Assembly (NCBI RefSeq): GCF_001189845.1
Contig: NZ_LFLZ01000001.1
Location: forward strand, 62,001-126,000
DNA from: Bradyrhizobium tropiciagri
Lineage (GTDB): Bacteria; Pseudomonadota; Alphaproteobacteria; Rhizobiales; Xanthobacteraceae
Length of the DNA: 64,000 nt
Reading direction: 5' to 3'
The notes below the pieces were generated by a model. That model made no database searches, was not told the origin of the DNA, and saw only the letters and a list, made by a program, of their open reading frames with translations. Shown here in pieces: positions 46,983-55,409 of this stretch (positions are counted from its first letter, which is position 1; each line of letters opens with the position of its first letter). Position numbers and translations under genes: made by a program.

Positions 46983-47629
46983 CAACGACATCAAAGCAGG
47001 ACCAGATCGCAGAGCTGATCCGCCAGGCCACCGTGATCCCGGTGCTGACCATCGAGCGGCTCGAGGACGCTGTACCGCTCGCCAGGGCGTTGGTCGCCGG
47101 CGGTGTGCGGACGCTGGAGGTGACGCTGCGCACGGCGGTCGCGGTCGATGCGGCCAAGGCCATCATTGCCGAGGTGCCGGACGCTGTGGTCGGGATCGGC
47201 ACCATCCTCAACGCCGACGATCTGGCGCGTGCCGAGGCGCTCGGGGCCAAGTTCGGTATCAGCCCAGGCGCGACGCCGGAGCTGTTGAAGGCGGTCGCCG
47301 CCAGCCGGCTGCCTTTCGCGCCGGGGATCGCGACCGCCTCCGAGCTGATGCAGGCGCTGGCGCACGGCTTCGACGTCGTCAAATTCTTCCCCGCCGAGCA
47401 GGCCGGCGGTATCAAGGCACTGCGCGCCTTGGCCGGTCCATTTCCGAACGTCAGGGTCTGCCCGACCGGCGGGGTCAGTGAGGCCAATGCGGCGACCTGG
47501 CTCGCCGAGCCCAATGTGCTCGCGGTCGGCGGCTCTTGGCTGTGCCCGGCAGCCGATATCCGCGCCGGCAACTGGGCCGGCATAACCGCCATGTGCGCCA
47601 AGGCGATGAAAACGCTGAAAGCCGCCTAG
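46979..47629 (+). CDS. eda: KDPG/KHG aldolase
   Basis: This 216-residue class I aldolase has IPVLTIERLEDAVPLARALV at the start. VGIGTILN, GISPGATPELLKA and the Schiff-base lysine in VVKFFPAEQAGG are all present. It cleaves 2-keto-3-deoxy-6-phosphogluconate, or the galactonate epimer, to pyruvate and glyceraldehyde-3-phosphate in the cytosol. It is translationally coupled to the kinase (4-base overlap) and ends the + strand sugar operon. A hairpin follows its stop. Confidence 0.93.
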   Translation: MTTTSKQDQIAELIRQATVIPVLTIERLEDAVPLARALVAGGVRTLEVTLRTAVAVDAAKAIIAEVPDAVVGIGTILNADDLARAEALGAKFGISPGATPELLKAVAASRLPFAPGIATASELMQALAHGFDVVKFFPAEQAGGIKALRALAGPFPNVRVCPTGGVSEANAATWLAEPNVLAVGGSWLCPAADIRAGNWAGITAMCAKAMKTLKAA

Positions 47630-47646
47630 AACCCCGTACCGGGGTT
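47630..47646 (+). terminator. Hairpin at the end of the sugar operon
   Basis: AACCCCG and CGGGGTT form a perfect 7-bp stem around TAC immediately after the aldolase stop. The following sequence is only weakly T-rich, so termination may be partial. Confidence 0.5.
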
Positions 47647-47659
47647 CGAGATTCTGAGT

Positions 47660-47707
47660 TTGACGCGTTTTCTTGACGCGAACCGGTATCCACTTCGCTC
47701 GAAAACG
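47660..47707. repeat. Dispersed repeat (GACGCGTTTTCTTGACGCG type), copy 1
   Basis: A block of about 48 bases with GACGCGTTTTCTT, GCGAACCGGT, TCCACTTCGCT and GAAAACGCT is repeated, with about four mismatches, in reverse orientation at 55262-55316. The ends are themselves complementary (GCGTTTTC/GAAAACGC). It sits just before the acyl-CoA operon. Confidence 0.75.
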
Positions 47708-47757
47708 CTACGAAGATACGCTACATAACTCCCGAACAGGAACAGGGAGATACGGCC

Positions 47758-48930
47758 ATGACAGCAGCCAGCATTGTGGGTTGGGCGCACACGCCATTCG
47801 GAAAGTTCGACGCGGAGACCGTCGAGGGTCTCGTGGTCAAGGTCGCCAATGAGGCGCTCGCCGATGCCGGCATTGCCGCATCTGACGTCGACGAAATCAT
47901 GCTCGGCCATTTCAACGCCGGCTTCTCGCCGCAGGACTTCACGGCCTCGCTGGTGCTGCAGGCCAATCCGGCGCTGCGCTTCAAGCCGACCACCCGGGTC
48001 GAGAACGCCTGCGCCACCGGATCGGCCGCCGTGCACCAGGGCATCCGCGCCATCGAGGCGGGAGCTGCGAAGATCGTGCTGGTGGTCGGCGTCGAGCAGA
48101 TGACCAGGACGCCGGGCCCGGAGATCGGCAAGAACCTCCTGAAGGCGTCGTATCTGCCCGAGGACGGCGACACGGTCGGCGGCTTCGCCGGCGTGTTCGG
48201 CAAGATCGCGCAAACCTATTTCCAGAAATACGGCGACCAGTCGGACGCGCTGGCGATGATCGCCGCCAAGAACCACAAGAACGGCGTCGCCAATCCCTAT
48301 GCGCAGATGCGCAAGGATTTCGGCTTCGAGTTCTGCCGCGCCGAGAGCGAGAAAAACCCGTTCGTCGCCGGTCCCCTGAAGCGCACCGATTGCTCGCTGG
48401 TCTCCGACGGCGCTGCCGCGCTGGTGCTGACCGATGCCGAGACCGCCAAGTCCATGGGCAAGGCGGTGAACATCCGCGCCACCGCGCATGCGCAGGATTT
48501 CCTGCCGATGTCCAAGCGCGACATCCTGCAGTTCGAAGGCTGCACCACCGCCTGGCAGCGCGCGCTGGACAAGGCCGGCCTGCAGCTCTCCGATCTCTCC
48601 TTCGTCGAAACCCACGACTGCTTCACGGTCGCCGAGCTGATCGAATATGAAGCGATGGGCCTGACGCCGAAGGGCCAGGGCGCGCGCGCGATCATGGAGG
48701 GCTGGACCCAGAAGGACGGCAAGCTGCCGGTCAATCCGTCCGGCGGCCTCAAGGCCAAGGGCCACCCGATCGGCGCCACCGGCGTTTCCATGCACGTGAT
48801 GAGCGCGATGCAGCTCACGGGCCAGGCGCCCGAGGGCATGCAGCTCAAGAACGCGCAGATCGGCGGCATCTTCAACATGGGCGGCGCTGCGGTCGCCAAC
48901 TACGTCTCGATCCTCGAGCCGGCGAAGTAG
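47758..48930 (+). CDS. Thiolase family protein (acetyl-CoA acetyltransferase/SCP-x type)
   Basis: This 390-residue thiolase has the acyl-accepting Cys in VENACATGSAAVHQG and the histidine motif GGLKAKGHPIGATG. The second cysteine motif is replaced by NMGGAAVANY, as in SCP-x-type thiolases. ETHDCFTVAEL is also of this type. It would cleave a beta-ketoacyl-CoA with CoA at the end of a beta-oxidation round. It heads a + strand operon with ligase, CoA-transferase, acyl-CoA dehydrogenase and a second thiolase-like gene. The natural acyl chain is unknown. Confidence 0.9.
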   Translation: MTAASIVGWAHTPFGKFDAETVEGLVVKVANEALADAGIAASDVDEIMLGHFNAGFSPQDFTASLVLQANPALRFKPTTRVENACATGSAAVHQGIRAIEAGAAKIVLVVGVEQMTRTPGPEIGKNLLKASYLPEDGDTVGGFAGVFGKIAQTYFQKYGDQSDALAMIAAKNHKNGVANPYAQMRKDFGFEFCRAESEKNPFVAGPLKRTDCSLVSDGAAALVLTDAETAKSMGKAVNIRATAHAQDFLPMSKRDILQFEGCTTAWQRALDKAGLQLSDLSFVETHDCFTVAELIEYEAMGLTPKGQGARAIMEGWTQKDGKLPVNPSGGLKAKGHPIGATGVSMHVMSAMQLTGQAPEGMQLKNAQIGGIFNMGGAAVANYVSILEPAK

Positions 48931-48931
48931 C

Positions 48932-50470
48932 TTGAACATTGCCGAATGGCTGGCGGCGACGGCGCGGGCACGTCCCGGTGCGCCGGCGCTGCTGACCGGC
49001 TTCGATCTCGACGCCGACTACGCGACCTTTGCCCGCCGCGCCGCCTCGATCGGGGCGGCGCTGGCGCGCGATCACGGCATTGCCACCGGCGACCGCGTCG
49101 CGCTGTTTGCGTCGAACTGCACGCAATATCTCGAATGCCTCTACGGCATCTGGTGGATCGGCGCCGCCGCGATCCCGATCAACGCCAAGCTGCACGGCCG
49201 TGAGGCAGCGTGGATCTGCGGCAATGGCGGCGCAAAACTCGCTTTCGTCTCCGATGACACGGTCGGTGCGCTGAGCGAGGCGAAGGACGATTGCCCCGCC
49301 GGCATGACCCTGCTGTCGGTCGACAGCAATGCCTACAAGACGATGCGAGGCGGCGAGGGCGCGCCCGCGCCGCTGCCGCGCGAAAGCAACGATCTCGCCT
49401 GGCTGTTCTATACGTCGGGCACGACCGGCCGCCCCAAGGGCGTGATGCTCAGCCACGGCAATCTGCTGGCGATGTCGATGTGCTATCTCGTCGACGTCGA
49501 TCCGGCGACGCCGCACGATGCCTCGCTCTATGCCGCGCCGATCTCGCATGGCGCCGGCCTCTACAATTTCCCGCATGTCCGCATGGGCGGCCGACACGTC
49601 GTGCCGGAGTCCGGCGGCTTCGATCCGGACGAGGTGCTCAACCTCGGCCGCCAGCTCGACAACGTCGTGATGTTCGCGGCGCCCACCATGGTGCGCCGTC
49701 TGGTCGATGCCGCCAGGAAGCGCGGCGAGAACGGCGAGGGGCTGCGCACCATCATCTATGGCGGCGGGCCGATGTACACGGCCGACATCCTGGACGCGAT
49801 GGCGACGATGGGCCAGCGCTTCGTGCAGATCTACGGACAAGGCGAGTCGCCGATGACGATCACGGCGCTGTCGCGCGGCTGGCACGCCCAGAGCGATCAT
49901 CCGCGCTATCTGGAACGGCTGGCGTCGGTCGGCACCGCGCAGAGCGTCGTCACCGTGCGCATCACCGGCAAGGACGGCAAGCCGCTGCCCGCCGGCGAGA
50001 CCGGCGAGATCGAGGTCAAGGGCGCGACCGTGATGCTCGGCTACTGGAACAATCCGAAGGCCAATGCCGAGACGCTGAAGGACGGCTGGCTGCGCACCGG
50101 CGACGTCGGCCGGCTCGATGCCGACGGCTTCCTGACGCTGTCGGACCGCTCCAAGGACGTCATCATCTCCGGCGGTACCAACGTCTATCCGCGCGAGGTC
50201 GAGGAAGCGCTGCTGACGCATCCCGACGTCCGAGAGGTCTCGGCGATCGGCATGCCGGATCCGGAATGGGGCGAGATCGTCGTCGCCTGCGTGGTTCTGG
50301 AGGATGGCGCCAACCCCGACGACGGCAGGCTCGACGCGCATTGCCTTGCCTCGATCGCCCGCTTCAAGCGGCCGAAGCGCTACGTCTATCTCGATGCCCT
50401 GCCAAAGAACAATTACGGCAAGGTGCTGAAGACCGCGCTGCGGGAGATGATGGCCAAAGGCATGGGCTAA
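48932..50470 (+). CDS. Acyl-CoA synthetase (AMP-dependent ligase)
   Basis: This 512-residue ANL-family ligase has the P-loop YTSGTTGRPKG and the adenylate motif YGQGE (QIYGQGESPMT). The hinge is DRSKDVIISGGTNVYPREVEE, and the C-terminal catalytic lysine is in KNNYGKVLKT. It activates a carboxylic acid to its CoA thioester via an acyl-adenylate. The start is TTG 48932, one base after the thiolase stop, indicating tight coupling. Homology cannot say whether the substrate is aliphatic, aromatic or steroid-derived. Confidence 0.92.
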   Translation: MNIAEWLAATARARPGAPALLTGFDLDADYATFARRAASIGAALARDHGIATGDRVALFASNCTQYLECLYGIWWIGAAAIPINAKLHGREAAWICGNGGAKLAFVSDDTVGALSEAKDDCPAGMTLLSVDSNAYKTMRGGEGAPAPLPRESNDLAWLFYTSGTTGRPKGVMLSHGNLLAMSMCYLVDVDPATPHDASLYAAPISHGAGLYNFPHVRMGGRHVVPESGGFDPDEVLNLGRQLDNVVMFAAPTMVRRLVDAARKRGENGEGLRTIIYGGGPMYTADILDAMATMGQRFVQIYGQGESPMTITALSRGWHAQSDHPRYLERLASVGTAQSVVTVRITGKDGKPLPAGETGEIEVKGATVMLGYWNNPKANAETLKDGWLRTGDVGRLDADGFLTLSDRSKDVIISGGTNVYPREVEEALLTHPDVREVSAIGMPDPEWGEIVVACVVLEDGANPDDGRLDAHCLASIARFKRPKRYVYLDALPKNNYGKVLKTALREMMAKGMG

Positions 50471-50613
50471 GGCGCGATGAGGCCGGTTGAACCGAAAACA
50501 TCGAAAACAACCCCATGCACAGGTGGGATTGGGGTGACTAAAGCGGTTAGGGGATAGGCCACGGCCTCCCGTCGCGCTAAGCTGCGTGCGCCTTGTCACC
50601 GGGAGAACGGACC

Positions 50614-50817
50614 ATGGGAATCGAGACGTCTCTGTCGCTGTCGGAAGTGAACGATCGCATCGCGATCCTCCGGGACAATATCAGGCAGCTGATCGAGCAG
50701 GCCGCAGGCGCTGCGGGCGCCGAAGTCGAGGAACGCATCGCCGAACGGCTCGAGCAGCAGAACGCGGAACTGGAAAAGCTCCTGAAGGCGCGCGAGGTGA
50801 TGACGGGTGGCCAGTAG
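50614..50817 (+). CDS. Small coiled-coil protein (67 aa)
   Basis: This 67-residue acidic helical protein has the heptad-like region VNDRIAILRDNIRQLIEQAAG and EERIAERLEQQNAELEKLLK. GGGAGAACGG precedes ATG 50614 at a good distance. It sits between the ligase and the CoA-transferase on the same strand. I recognise no family; a small dimeric coiled coil is the best description. Confidence 0.65.
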   Translation: MGIETSLSLSEVNDRIAILRDNIRQLIEQAAGAAGAEVEERIAERLEQQNAELEKLLKAREVMTGGQ

Positions 50818-51001
50818 GATGGGCAAGGGCGCGTGCGCCGTGCCCACCCTCCACCGGCTCTGATGGAACGCACGCGTTCCGCTTCGTGGAAACCGCCGGC
50901 CGCCACCGCGCATACGCCCATACGCCCGGCGCAGCTTGATCTCCGAGAAAACCTCCCGTTACTAGGCTTCAATCCAGAACAGCCGGGGAGCGAGCAGCAC
51001 G

Positions 51002-52201
51002 ATGGGACCATTGCAGGGTATCAAGGTCGTCGACATGACGACCGTGCTGATGGGACCCTACGCCACGCAGATGCTCGGCGACTACGGCGCCGACGTCATC
51101 AAGGTGGAATCGCCTGACGGCGACGTGACGCGGCAGATCGGTCCGACCCGGCATCCCGGCATGGGACCGGTGTTCCTCAACACCAACCGAAGCAAACGCT
51201 CGGTCTGCCTCGACCTGAAGAAGCCGGCGGGGCGCGAGGCCGTGCTGCGGCTGATCGCGAAGGCCGATGTGCTGGTCTACAATGTGCGCCCGCAGGCGAT
51301 GGCGCGGCTGCAGCTCGGCTACGACGTCGTCGCCAAGGTCAATCCGCGGCTGATCTATGCCGGCGTGTTCGGCTTCGGCCAGGAGGGACCGTATGCCGCC
51401 AAGCCCGCCTATGACGATCTGATCCAGGGCGCCACCGCGCTGCCGGCGCTGATGGCGCAGACCTCGGACGGCGTGCCGCGCTACGTGCCGAATGCGCTGG
51501 TCGACCGCATCGTCGGGCTCACCGCGGTCGGCGCGATCTGCGCGAGCCTCGTGCATCGCGACCGCACCGGGCAGGGCCAGCGCGTCGACATCCCGATGTT
51601 TGAGACCATGGCCGGCTTCGTCATGGGCGACCACATGGGCGGGCTGACCTACGATCCGCCGCTCGACAAGGGCGGCTATGCCCGCCATCTCTCGCCGGAC
51701 CGGCGGCCGTACAAGACGCTCGACGGCTATATCTGCGTGATCGTCTACAACGACAAGCAGTGGGAGAATTTCTTCAAGGCCACCGGCCGCGACGATCTGC
51801 GCAGCGATCCGAAATTCGCGACCTTCGCCGGCCGCGCCACCAACATCGATGTCGTCTACGCCGAGCTCGCACGCATCCTGCTGACCAAGACCACGGCCGA
51901 GTGGAACGCAATCCTCGAGAAGGCCGACGTCCCCGTCATGCCGATGCACGATCTCGAGAGCCTGCTCGAGGACCCACATATGGTCGCGACCGGCGTCTTC
52001 CCCGTCGTCGAACATCCGACCGAAGGCCGTATCCGTAGCATGACGCCGTCGGCGCGATGGTCGGAGACCAAGGTGGAACCGATCCGGTTGGCGCCGCGGC
52101 TCGGCGAGCACAGTGAAGCGATCCTGCGCGAGGCGGGTTTCTCGACTGAGGAGATCGCGGCGATGCTGCGCGACGGCGCGGCCAAGGCGCTGAAGGCATA
52201 G
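51002..52201 (+). CDS. CaiB/BaiF-family (class III) CoA-transferase
   Basis: This 399-residue protein has the class III signature LGDYGADVIKVESPDGD and the catalytic Asp in AYDDLIQGATAL. The second half includes GQGQRVDIPMFETM. Class III enzymes move CoA between acyl groups through mixed anhydride intermediates on that Asp. GGGGAGCGAG precedes ATG 51002. The acyl-CoA dehydrogenase gene follows after ten bases. It probably provides a second route to activate the acid degraded by this operon. Confidence 0.93.
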   Translation: MGPLQGIKVVDMTTVLMGPYATQMLGDYGADVIKVESPDGDVTRQIGPTRHPGMGPVFLNTNRSKRSVCLDLKKPAGREAVLRLIAKADVLVYNVRPQAMARLQLGYDVVAKVNPRLIYAGVFGFGQEGPYAAKPAYDDLIQGATALPALMAQTSDGVPRYVPNALVDRIVGLTAVGAICASLVHRDRTGQGQRVDIPMFETMAGFVMGDHMGGLTYDPPLDKGGYARHLSPDRRPYKTLDGYICVIVYNDKQWENFFKATGRDDLRSDPKFATFAGRATNIDVVYAELARILLTKTTAEWNAILEKADVPVMPMHDLESLLEDPHMVATGVFPVVEHPTEGRIRSMTPSARWSETKVEPIRLAPRLGEHSEAILREAGFSTEEIAAMLRDGAAKALKA

Positions 52202-52211
52202 GAGACGACAG

Positions 52212-53378
52212 ATGGATTTCGCACTCTCCGCCAACCAGGAATCGATCCGCGACGCGGTGGCAAAAATCTGCTCGCGCTTTGACGAGGCCTATTGGCTGAA
52301 GAAGGACAAGGAGGGCGGCTATCCGGCCGACTTCCACCGCGCGCTGGCCGATGCCGGCTGGCTCGGCATCTGCATCCCCGAGGAGTATGGCGGCTCCGGG
52401 CTCGGCATCACCGATGCCGCGATCATGATGCGCACGATCTCCGAATCCGGCGCCGGGATGTCCGGCGCGTCGGCCGTGCACATGAACGTGTTCGGGCTCA
52501 ACCCGGTGGCGGTGTTCGGCACGAAGGAGCAGTGCCAGCGCATGCTGCCGCCGATCATCGACGGCCGCGACAAGTCCTGCTTTGCGGTCACCGAGCCCAA
52601 CACCGGCCTCAACACCACGCAGCTCAAGACCCGCGCGGTGCGGCAGGGCGACAAATACATCGTCAACGGCCAGAAAGTGTGGATCTCGACCGCGCAGGTC
52701 GCCAACAAGATCCTGCTGCTCGCGCGCACCACGCCGCTGGAGGAGGTGCGCAGCCCGACCCACGGCCTCAGCCTGTTCTACACCGATTTCGACCGCAAGC
52801 GCGTCACCGTGCACGAGATCGAGAAGATGGGCCGCAAGCCGGTCGACTCCAACGAGCTGTTCTTCGAGAATTTCGAGATCCCGGTCGAGGACCGGATCGG
52901 CGAGGAAGGCCGCGGCTTCGAATACATCCTGCACGGCATGAACCCCGAGCGCATCCTGATCGCGGCGGAAGCCGTCGGCCTCGGCCAGATCGCGCTGAAG
53001 CGGGCGTCGGACTATGCCAAGGGCCGCATCGTGTTCAACCGCCCGATCGGGATGAATCAGGCGATCCAGCATCCGCTGGCGAAGTGCTGGATGGAGCTCG
53101 AGGCGGCCTGGCTGATGGTGCTGCGCGCTGGCTGGCAATATGACCAGAACCTGCCATGCGGCCCCGCGGCGAACTCCGCAAAGTATCTCGCGGCGGAAGC
53201 CGGCTTCCACGCCTGCGAGCAGGCCGTGATGACCCATGGCGGCTTCGGTTACGCCAAGGAGTACCACGTCGAGCGTTACTTGCGGGAATCGCTGATCCCG
53301 CGCATCGCGCCGATCAGCCCGCAGCTGATCCTCAGCTTCATCGGCGAGAAGGTGCTCGGCCTTCCGAAGTCGTATTGA
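52212..53378 (+). CDS. Acyl-CoA dehydrogenase
   Basis: This 388-residue flavoprotein has the ACAD segments CFAVTEPNTGLNTTQLKT and QGDKYIVNGQKVWISTAQ. C-terminal GGFGYAKEYHVERYLRE contains acidic residues near the position of the catalytic base. FAD-dependent alpha,beta-desaturation of an acyl-CoA feeds the hydratase and thiolase steps; electrons go to ETF. TAGGAGACG gives a strong ribosome-binding site. No enoyl-CoA hydratase gene is in the operon, so that step must be supplied from elsewhere or be unnecessary. Confidence 0.93.
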   Translation: MDFALSANQESIRDAVAKICSRFDEAYWLKKDKEGGYPADFHRALADAGWLGICIPEEYGGSGLGITDAAIMMRTISESGAGMSGASAVHMNVFGLNPVAVFGTKEQCQRMLPPIIDGRDKSCFAVTEPNTGLNTTQLKTRAVRQGDKYIVNGQKVWISTAQVANKILLLARTTPLEEVRSPTHGLSLFYTDFDRKRVTVHEIEKMGRKPVDSNELFFENFEIPVEDRIGEEGRGFEYILHGMNPERILIAAEAVGLGQIALKRASDYAKGRIVFNRPIGMNQAIQHPLAKCWMELEAAWLMVLRAGWQYDQNLPCGPAANSAKYLAAEAGFHACEQAVMTHGGFGYAKEYHVERYLRESLIPRIAPISPQLILSFIGEKVLGLPKSY

Positions 53379-53394
53379 TGGTGGTCATAGCACC

Positions 53395-54531
53395 ATGAGC
53401 TTCGTCACCGGCGTCGGCCTCACATCCTACGGCAAGCATGATGGCCTGTCCTCGCTCGACCTGATGAGCAGGGCAGCCGAGCTTGCGATCTCCGATGCCG
53501 GGCTGAAGCGCGCCGACATCGACGGCATCCTGTGCGGTTACTCCACGGTGTCGCCGCACATCATGCTGGCCACCGTGTTCGCCGAGCATTTCGGCATCCG
53601 CCCGTCCTACGCTCACGCCGTGCAGGTCGGCGGCGCCACCGGGCTTGCGATGACGATGCTGGCGCATCACCTCGTCGATGCCGGCGTGGCGAAGCACGTG
53701 CTGGTGGTCGGCGGCGAGAACCGCCTGACCGGACAGAGCCGCGATGCCTCGATCCAGGCGCTGGCCCAGGTCGGGCATCCCGACTACGAGGTGACGCTGG
53801 GCCCGACGATCCCGGCCTATTACGGCCTGGTCGCGACCCGCTACATGCATGAATACGGCCTCACGCAGGAAGACCTCGCCGAGTTCGCGGTGCTGATGCG
53901 CAAGCACGCGCTGACCCATCCCGGCGCCCAATTCCACGAGCCGATCACGGTCGCCGACGTGATGGCCTCGAAGCCGGTGGCGATGCCGCTCAAGCTGCTC
54001 GACTGTTGCCCGGTGTCCGACGGCGGCGCGGCCTGCGTGATCAGCCGCGAGGCGACCGGAGACGGGCGGGTCCGCATCCGTGGCTGCGCCCAGGCGCATA
54101 CCCATCAGCACATCACGGCCGCACCCGCGTTGAGCGAGCTCGGTGCGGAGATTTCGATCGCGAAGGCGAAGGCAGCGTCGGGTCTGGCGATCTCGGACGT
54201 GCGTTATGCCGCGGTCTACGACAGTTTCACGATCACGCTGGCGATGCTGCTGGAAGATCTCGGCCTCGCCAAGCGCGGCGAGGCAGCCGCGCGGGTGCGC
54301 GCCGGCTATTTCAATCAGGACGGCGAGATGCCGCTCAACACCCATGGCGGCCTGCTCAGCTATGGCCATTGCGGCGTCGGCGGCGCGATGGCGCATCTGG
54401 TCGAGACCCATCTGCAGATGACCGGCCGCGCCGAAAACCGCCAGGTGCGCGACGCCTCGGTCGCGCTGCTGCACGGCGACGGCGGCGTGCTGTCGTCCCA
54501 TGTCAGCATGTTCCTGGAGCGCGTGCGATGA
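53395..54531 (+). CDS. Thiolase-like protein lacking the nucleophilic cysteine
   Basis: This 378-residue thiolase-fold protein reads HAVQVGGATGLAMTM where thiolases have the Cys loop; the nucleophile is replaced by Gly/Ala. C-terminal elements HGGLLSYGHCGVGGAM are also atypical. Such Cys-less SCP2-thiolase-like proteins need a DUF35 partner, and one overlaps its stop by four bases. In actinobacterial steroid degradation the Ltp2-DUF35 pair is a retro-aldolase, so this may be an aldolase rather than a thiolase. The fold is certain, the reaction is inferred. Confidence 0.88.
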   Translation: MSFVTGVGLTSYGKHDGLSSLDLMSRAAELAISDAGLKRADIDGILCGYSTVSPHIMLATVFAEHFGIRPSYAHAVQVGGATGLAMTMLAHHLVDAGVAKHVLVVGGENRLTGQSRDASIQALAQVGHPDYEVTLGPTIPAYYGLVATRYMHEYGLTQEDLAEFAVLMRKHALTHPGAQFHEPITVADVMASKPVAMPLKLLDCCPVSDGGAACVISREATGDGRVRIRGCAQAHTHQHITAAPALSELGAEISIAKAKAASGLAISDVRYAAVYDSFTITLAMLLEDLGLAKRGEAAARVRAGYFNQDGEMPLNTHGGLLSYGHCGVGGAMAHLVETHLQMTGRAENRQVRDASVALLHGDGGVLSSHVSMFLERVR

Positions 54532-54887
54532 GTGGACCGATCGCCGACTGGACCAAGGGCGCGGAAGCCATCGTCTATCAGACATGCAGCGCCTGCGGCG
54601 CGCGGCAATATTTTCGCCGCAGTTTTTGCGCGGCCTGCGGCTCGCCTGATCTCGCCGAGCATCGCGCGAGCGGGGCAGGGACGGTGTATGCGACATCGCT
54701 GGTCTGCCGTGCCGCGACGCCGGAGACGCGGGCGCATGTGCCCTACAACATCGTGCTGGTCGATGCCGACGAGGGCTTCCGCATGATGGCGCATGGCGAC
54801 AACGAACTTGCCATCGGCGACAAGGTCTCGGCGCGCTTCACGCAATTTGCCGGACGGCTGGTGCCGTATTTCGCAAAGGCGAAATGA
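54528..54887 (+). CDS. DUF35 (OB-fold plus zinc ribbon) protein, partner of the thiolase-like enzyme
   Basis: This 119-residue protein has an N-terminal rubredoxin-like zinc ribbon (CSACGARQYFRRSFCAACGS, two CxxC pairs). An OB-fold follows (GTVYATSLVCRAA, YNIVLVDADEGFRMMAH). Its ATG overlaps the stop of the thiolase-like gene (ATGA), predicting equimolar synthesis and a complex. DUF35 proteins bind acyl-CoA ligands and support thiolase-superfamily partners. It is the last gene of the operon. Confidence 0.92.
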   Translation: MSGPIADWTKGAEAIVYQTCSACGARQYFRRSFCAACGSPDLAEHRASGAGTVYATSLVCRAATPETRAHVPYNIVLVDADEGFRMMAHGDNELAIGDKVSARFTQFAGRLVPYFAKAK

Positions 54888-54959
54888 GGGGCTGAACGAC
54901 CCGGTCAGAACGCGAAACCAGGCTGATCCAGATCATTCTTGCCCCTCTAGTTGCGGATA

Positions 54960-55061
54960 CTATCGCCAATAAAATACAAAGCTGGCGATGACGAGCATCG
55001 CCGTCACCGCCAGCATTTGCGCAAGCGCTTCCGAGGCCGCCCTCTTGGTGGCTTCCTTCAT
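54960..55061 (-). CDS. 33-residue single-helix membrane protein
   Basis: The frame from ATG 55061 to TAG at 54960 encodes MKEATKRAASEALAQ, then a hydrophobic helix (MLAVTAMLVIASFVFYW) and a final Arg. AGGGGAA lies five to eight bases upstream, a strong ribosome-binding site. A charged N-terminus with one C-terminal helix is typical of small membrane proteins that regulate larger partners. It falls below usual gene-calling size limits. No known family; coding status is inferred from the ribosome-binding site and helix. Confidence 0.6.
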   Translation of the reverse strand: MKEATKRAASEALAQMLAVTAMLVIASFVFYWR

Positions 55062-55261
55062 GCGTTTCCCCTAGACTTGGGCGTGACTCATCGCTGCGCA
55101 GATTGCGCGCGCGATGGCCAGATTTTTTACTCGGAACACCCCGCGTCGAGCATTCGCTTTTGACGAGTCCCCACTCAGCGAATATCGACTTTGGCAGGGT
55201 TGTCTTTGAATGCGGCGGCAATTTGACTCGGGCGTGTTGCTCCTGCGACGGCAGCCCGTGC

Positions 55262-55316
55262 GGAGCGTTTTCAAGCGAAGTGGACACCGGTTCGCGTTAA
55301 GAAAACGCGTCAAAAC
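55262..55316. repeat. Dispersed repeat (GACGCGTTTTCTTGACGCG type), copy 2, inverted
   Basis: This is the reverse complement of the element at 47660-47707 with about four differences: GAAAACGCGTC at the right end and AGCGTTTTC at the left. The two copies face each other across the acyl-CoA operon. Confidence 0.75.
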
Positions 55317-55321
55317 AAGGA

Positions 55322-55365
55322 TCTAGAGCCCCGTTCCGATTTCATCGGAACGGAAAAGTCTCTAG
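55322..55365. repeat. Palindromic repeat TCTAGAG...CTCTAG with GTTCCGAT/ATCGGAAC core
   Basis: GTTCCGAT and ATCGGAAC form a perfect 8-bp stem around TTC. The outer ends TCTAGAG and CTCTAG also pair loosely. It follows directly on the previous repeat, upstream of the AhpD-like gene. Confidence 0.6.
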
Positions 55366-55409
55366 TGTTCGGAACCCGACAGAAACGACAGCAAGATCAA
55401 GGTTAGGAA

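Larger units (their letters stand above)
54888..55409. other. Intergenic stretch with a small antisense gene and two repeats
   Basis: Between the DUF35 gene and the next + strand gene lie a 33-codon minus-strand gene (54960-55061), about 200 bases with no recognisable feature, and two dispersed palindromic repeats (55262-55316 and 55322-55365). Confidence 0.6.

Noticed and set aside
48932..48934. TTG start of the acyl-CoA ligase as an annotation artefact
   Set aside because: The reading frame from TTG matches the usual N-terminus of these ligases, directly follows the thiolase stop, and no better in-frame start is near.
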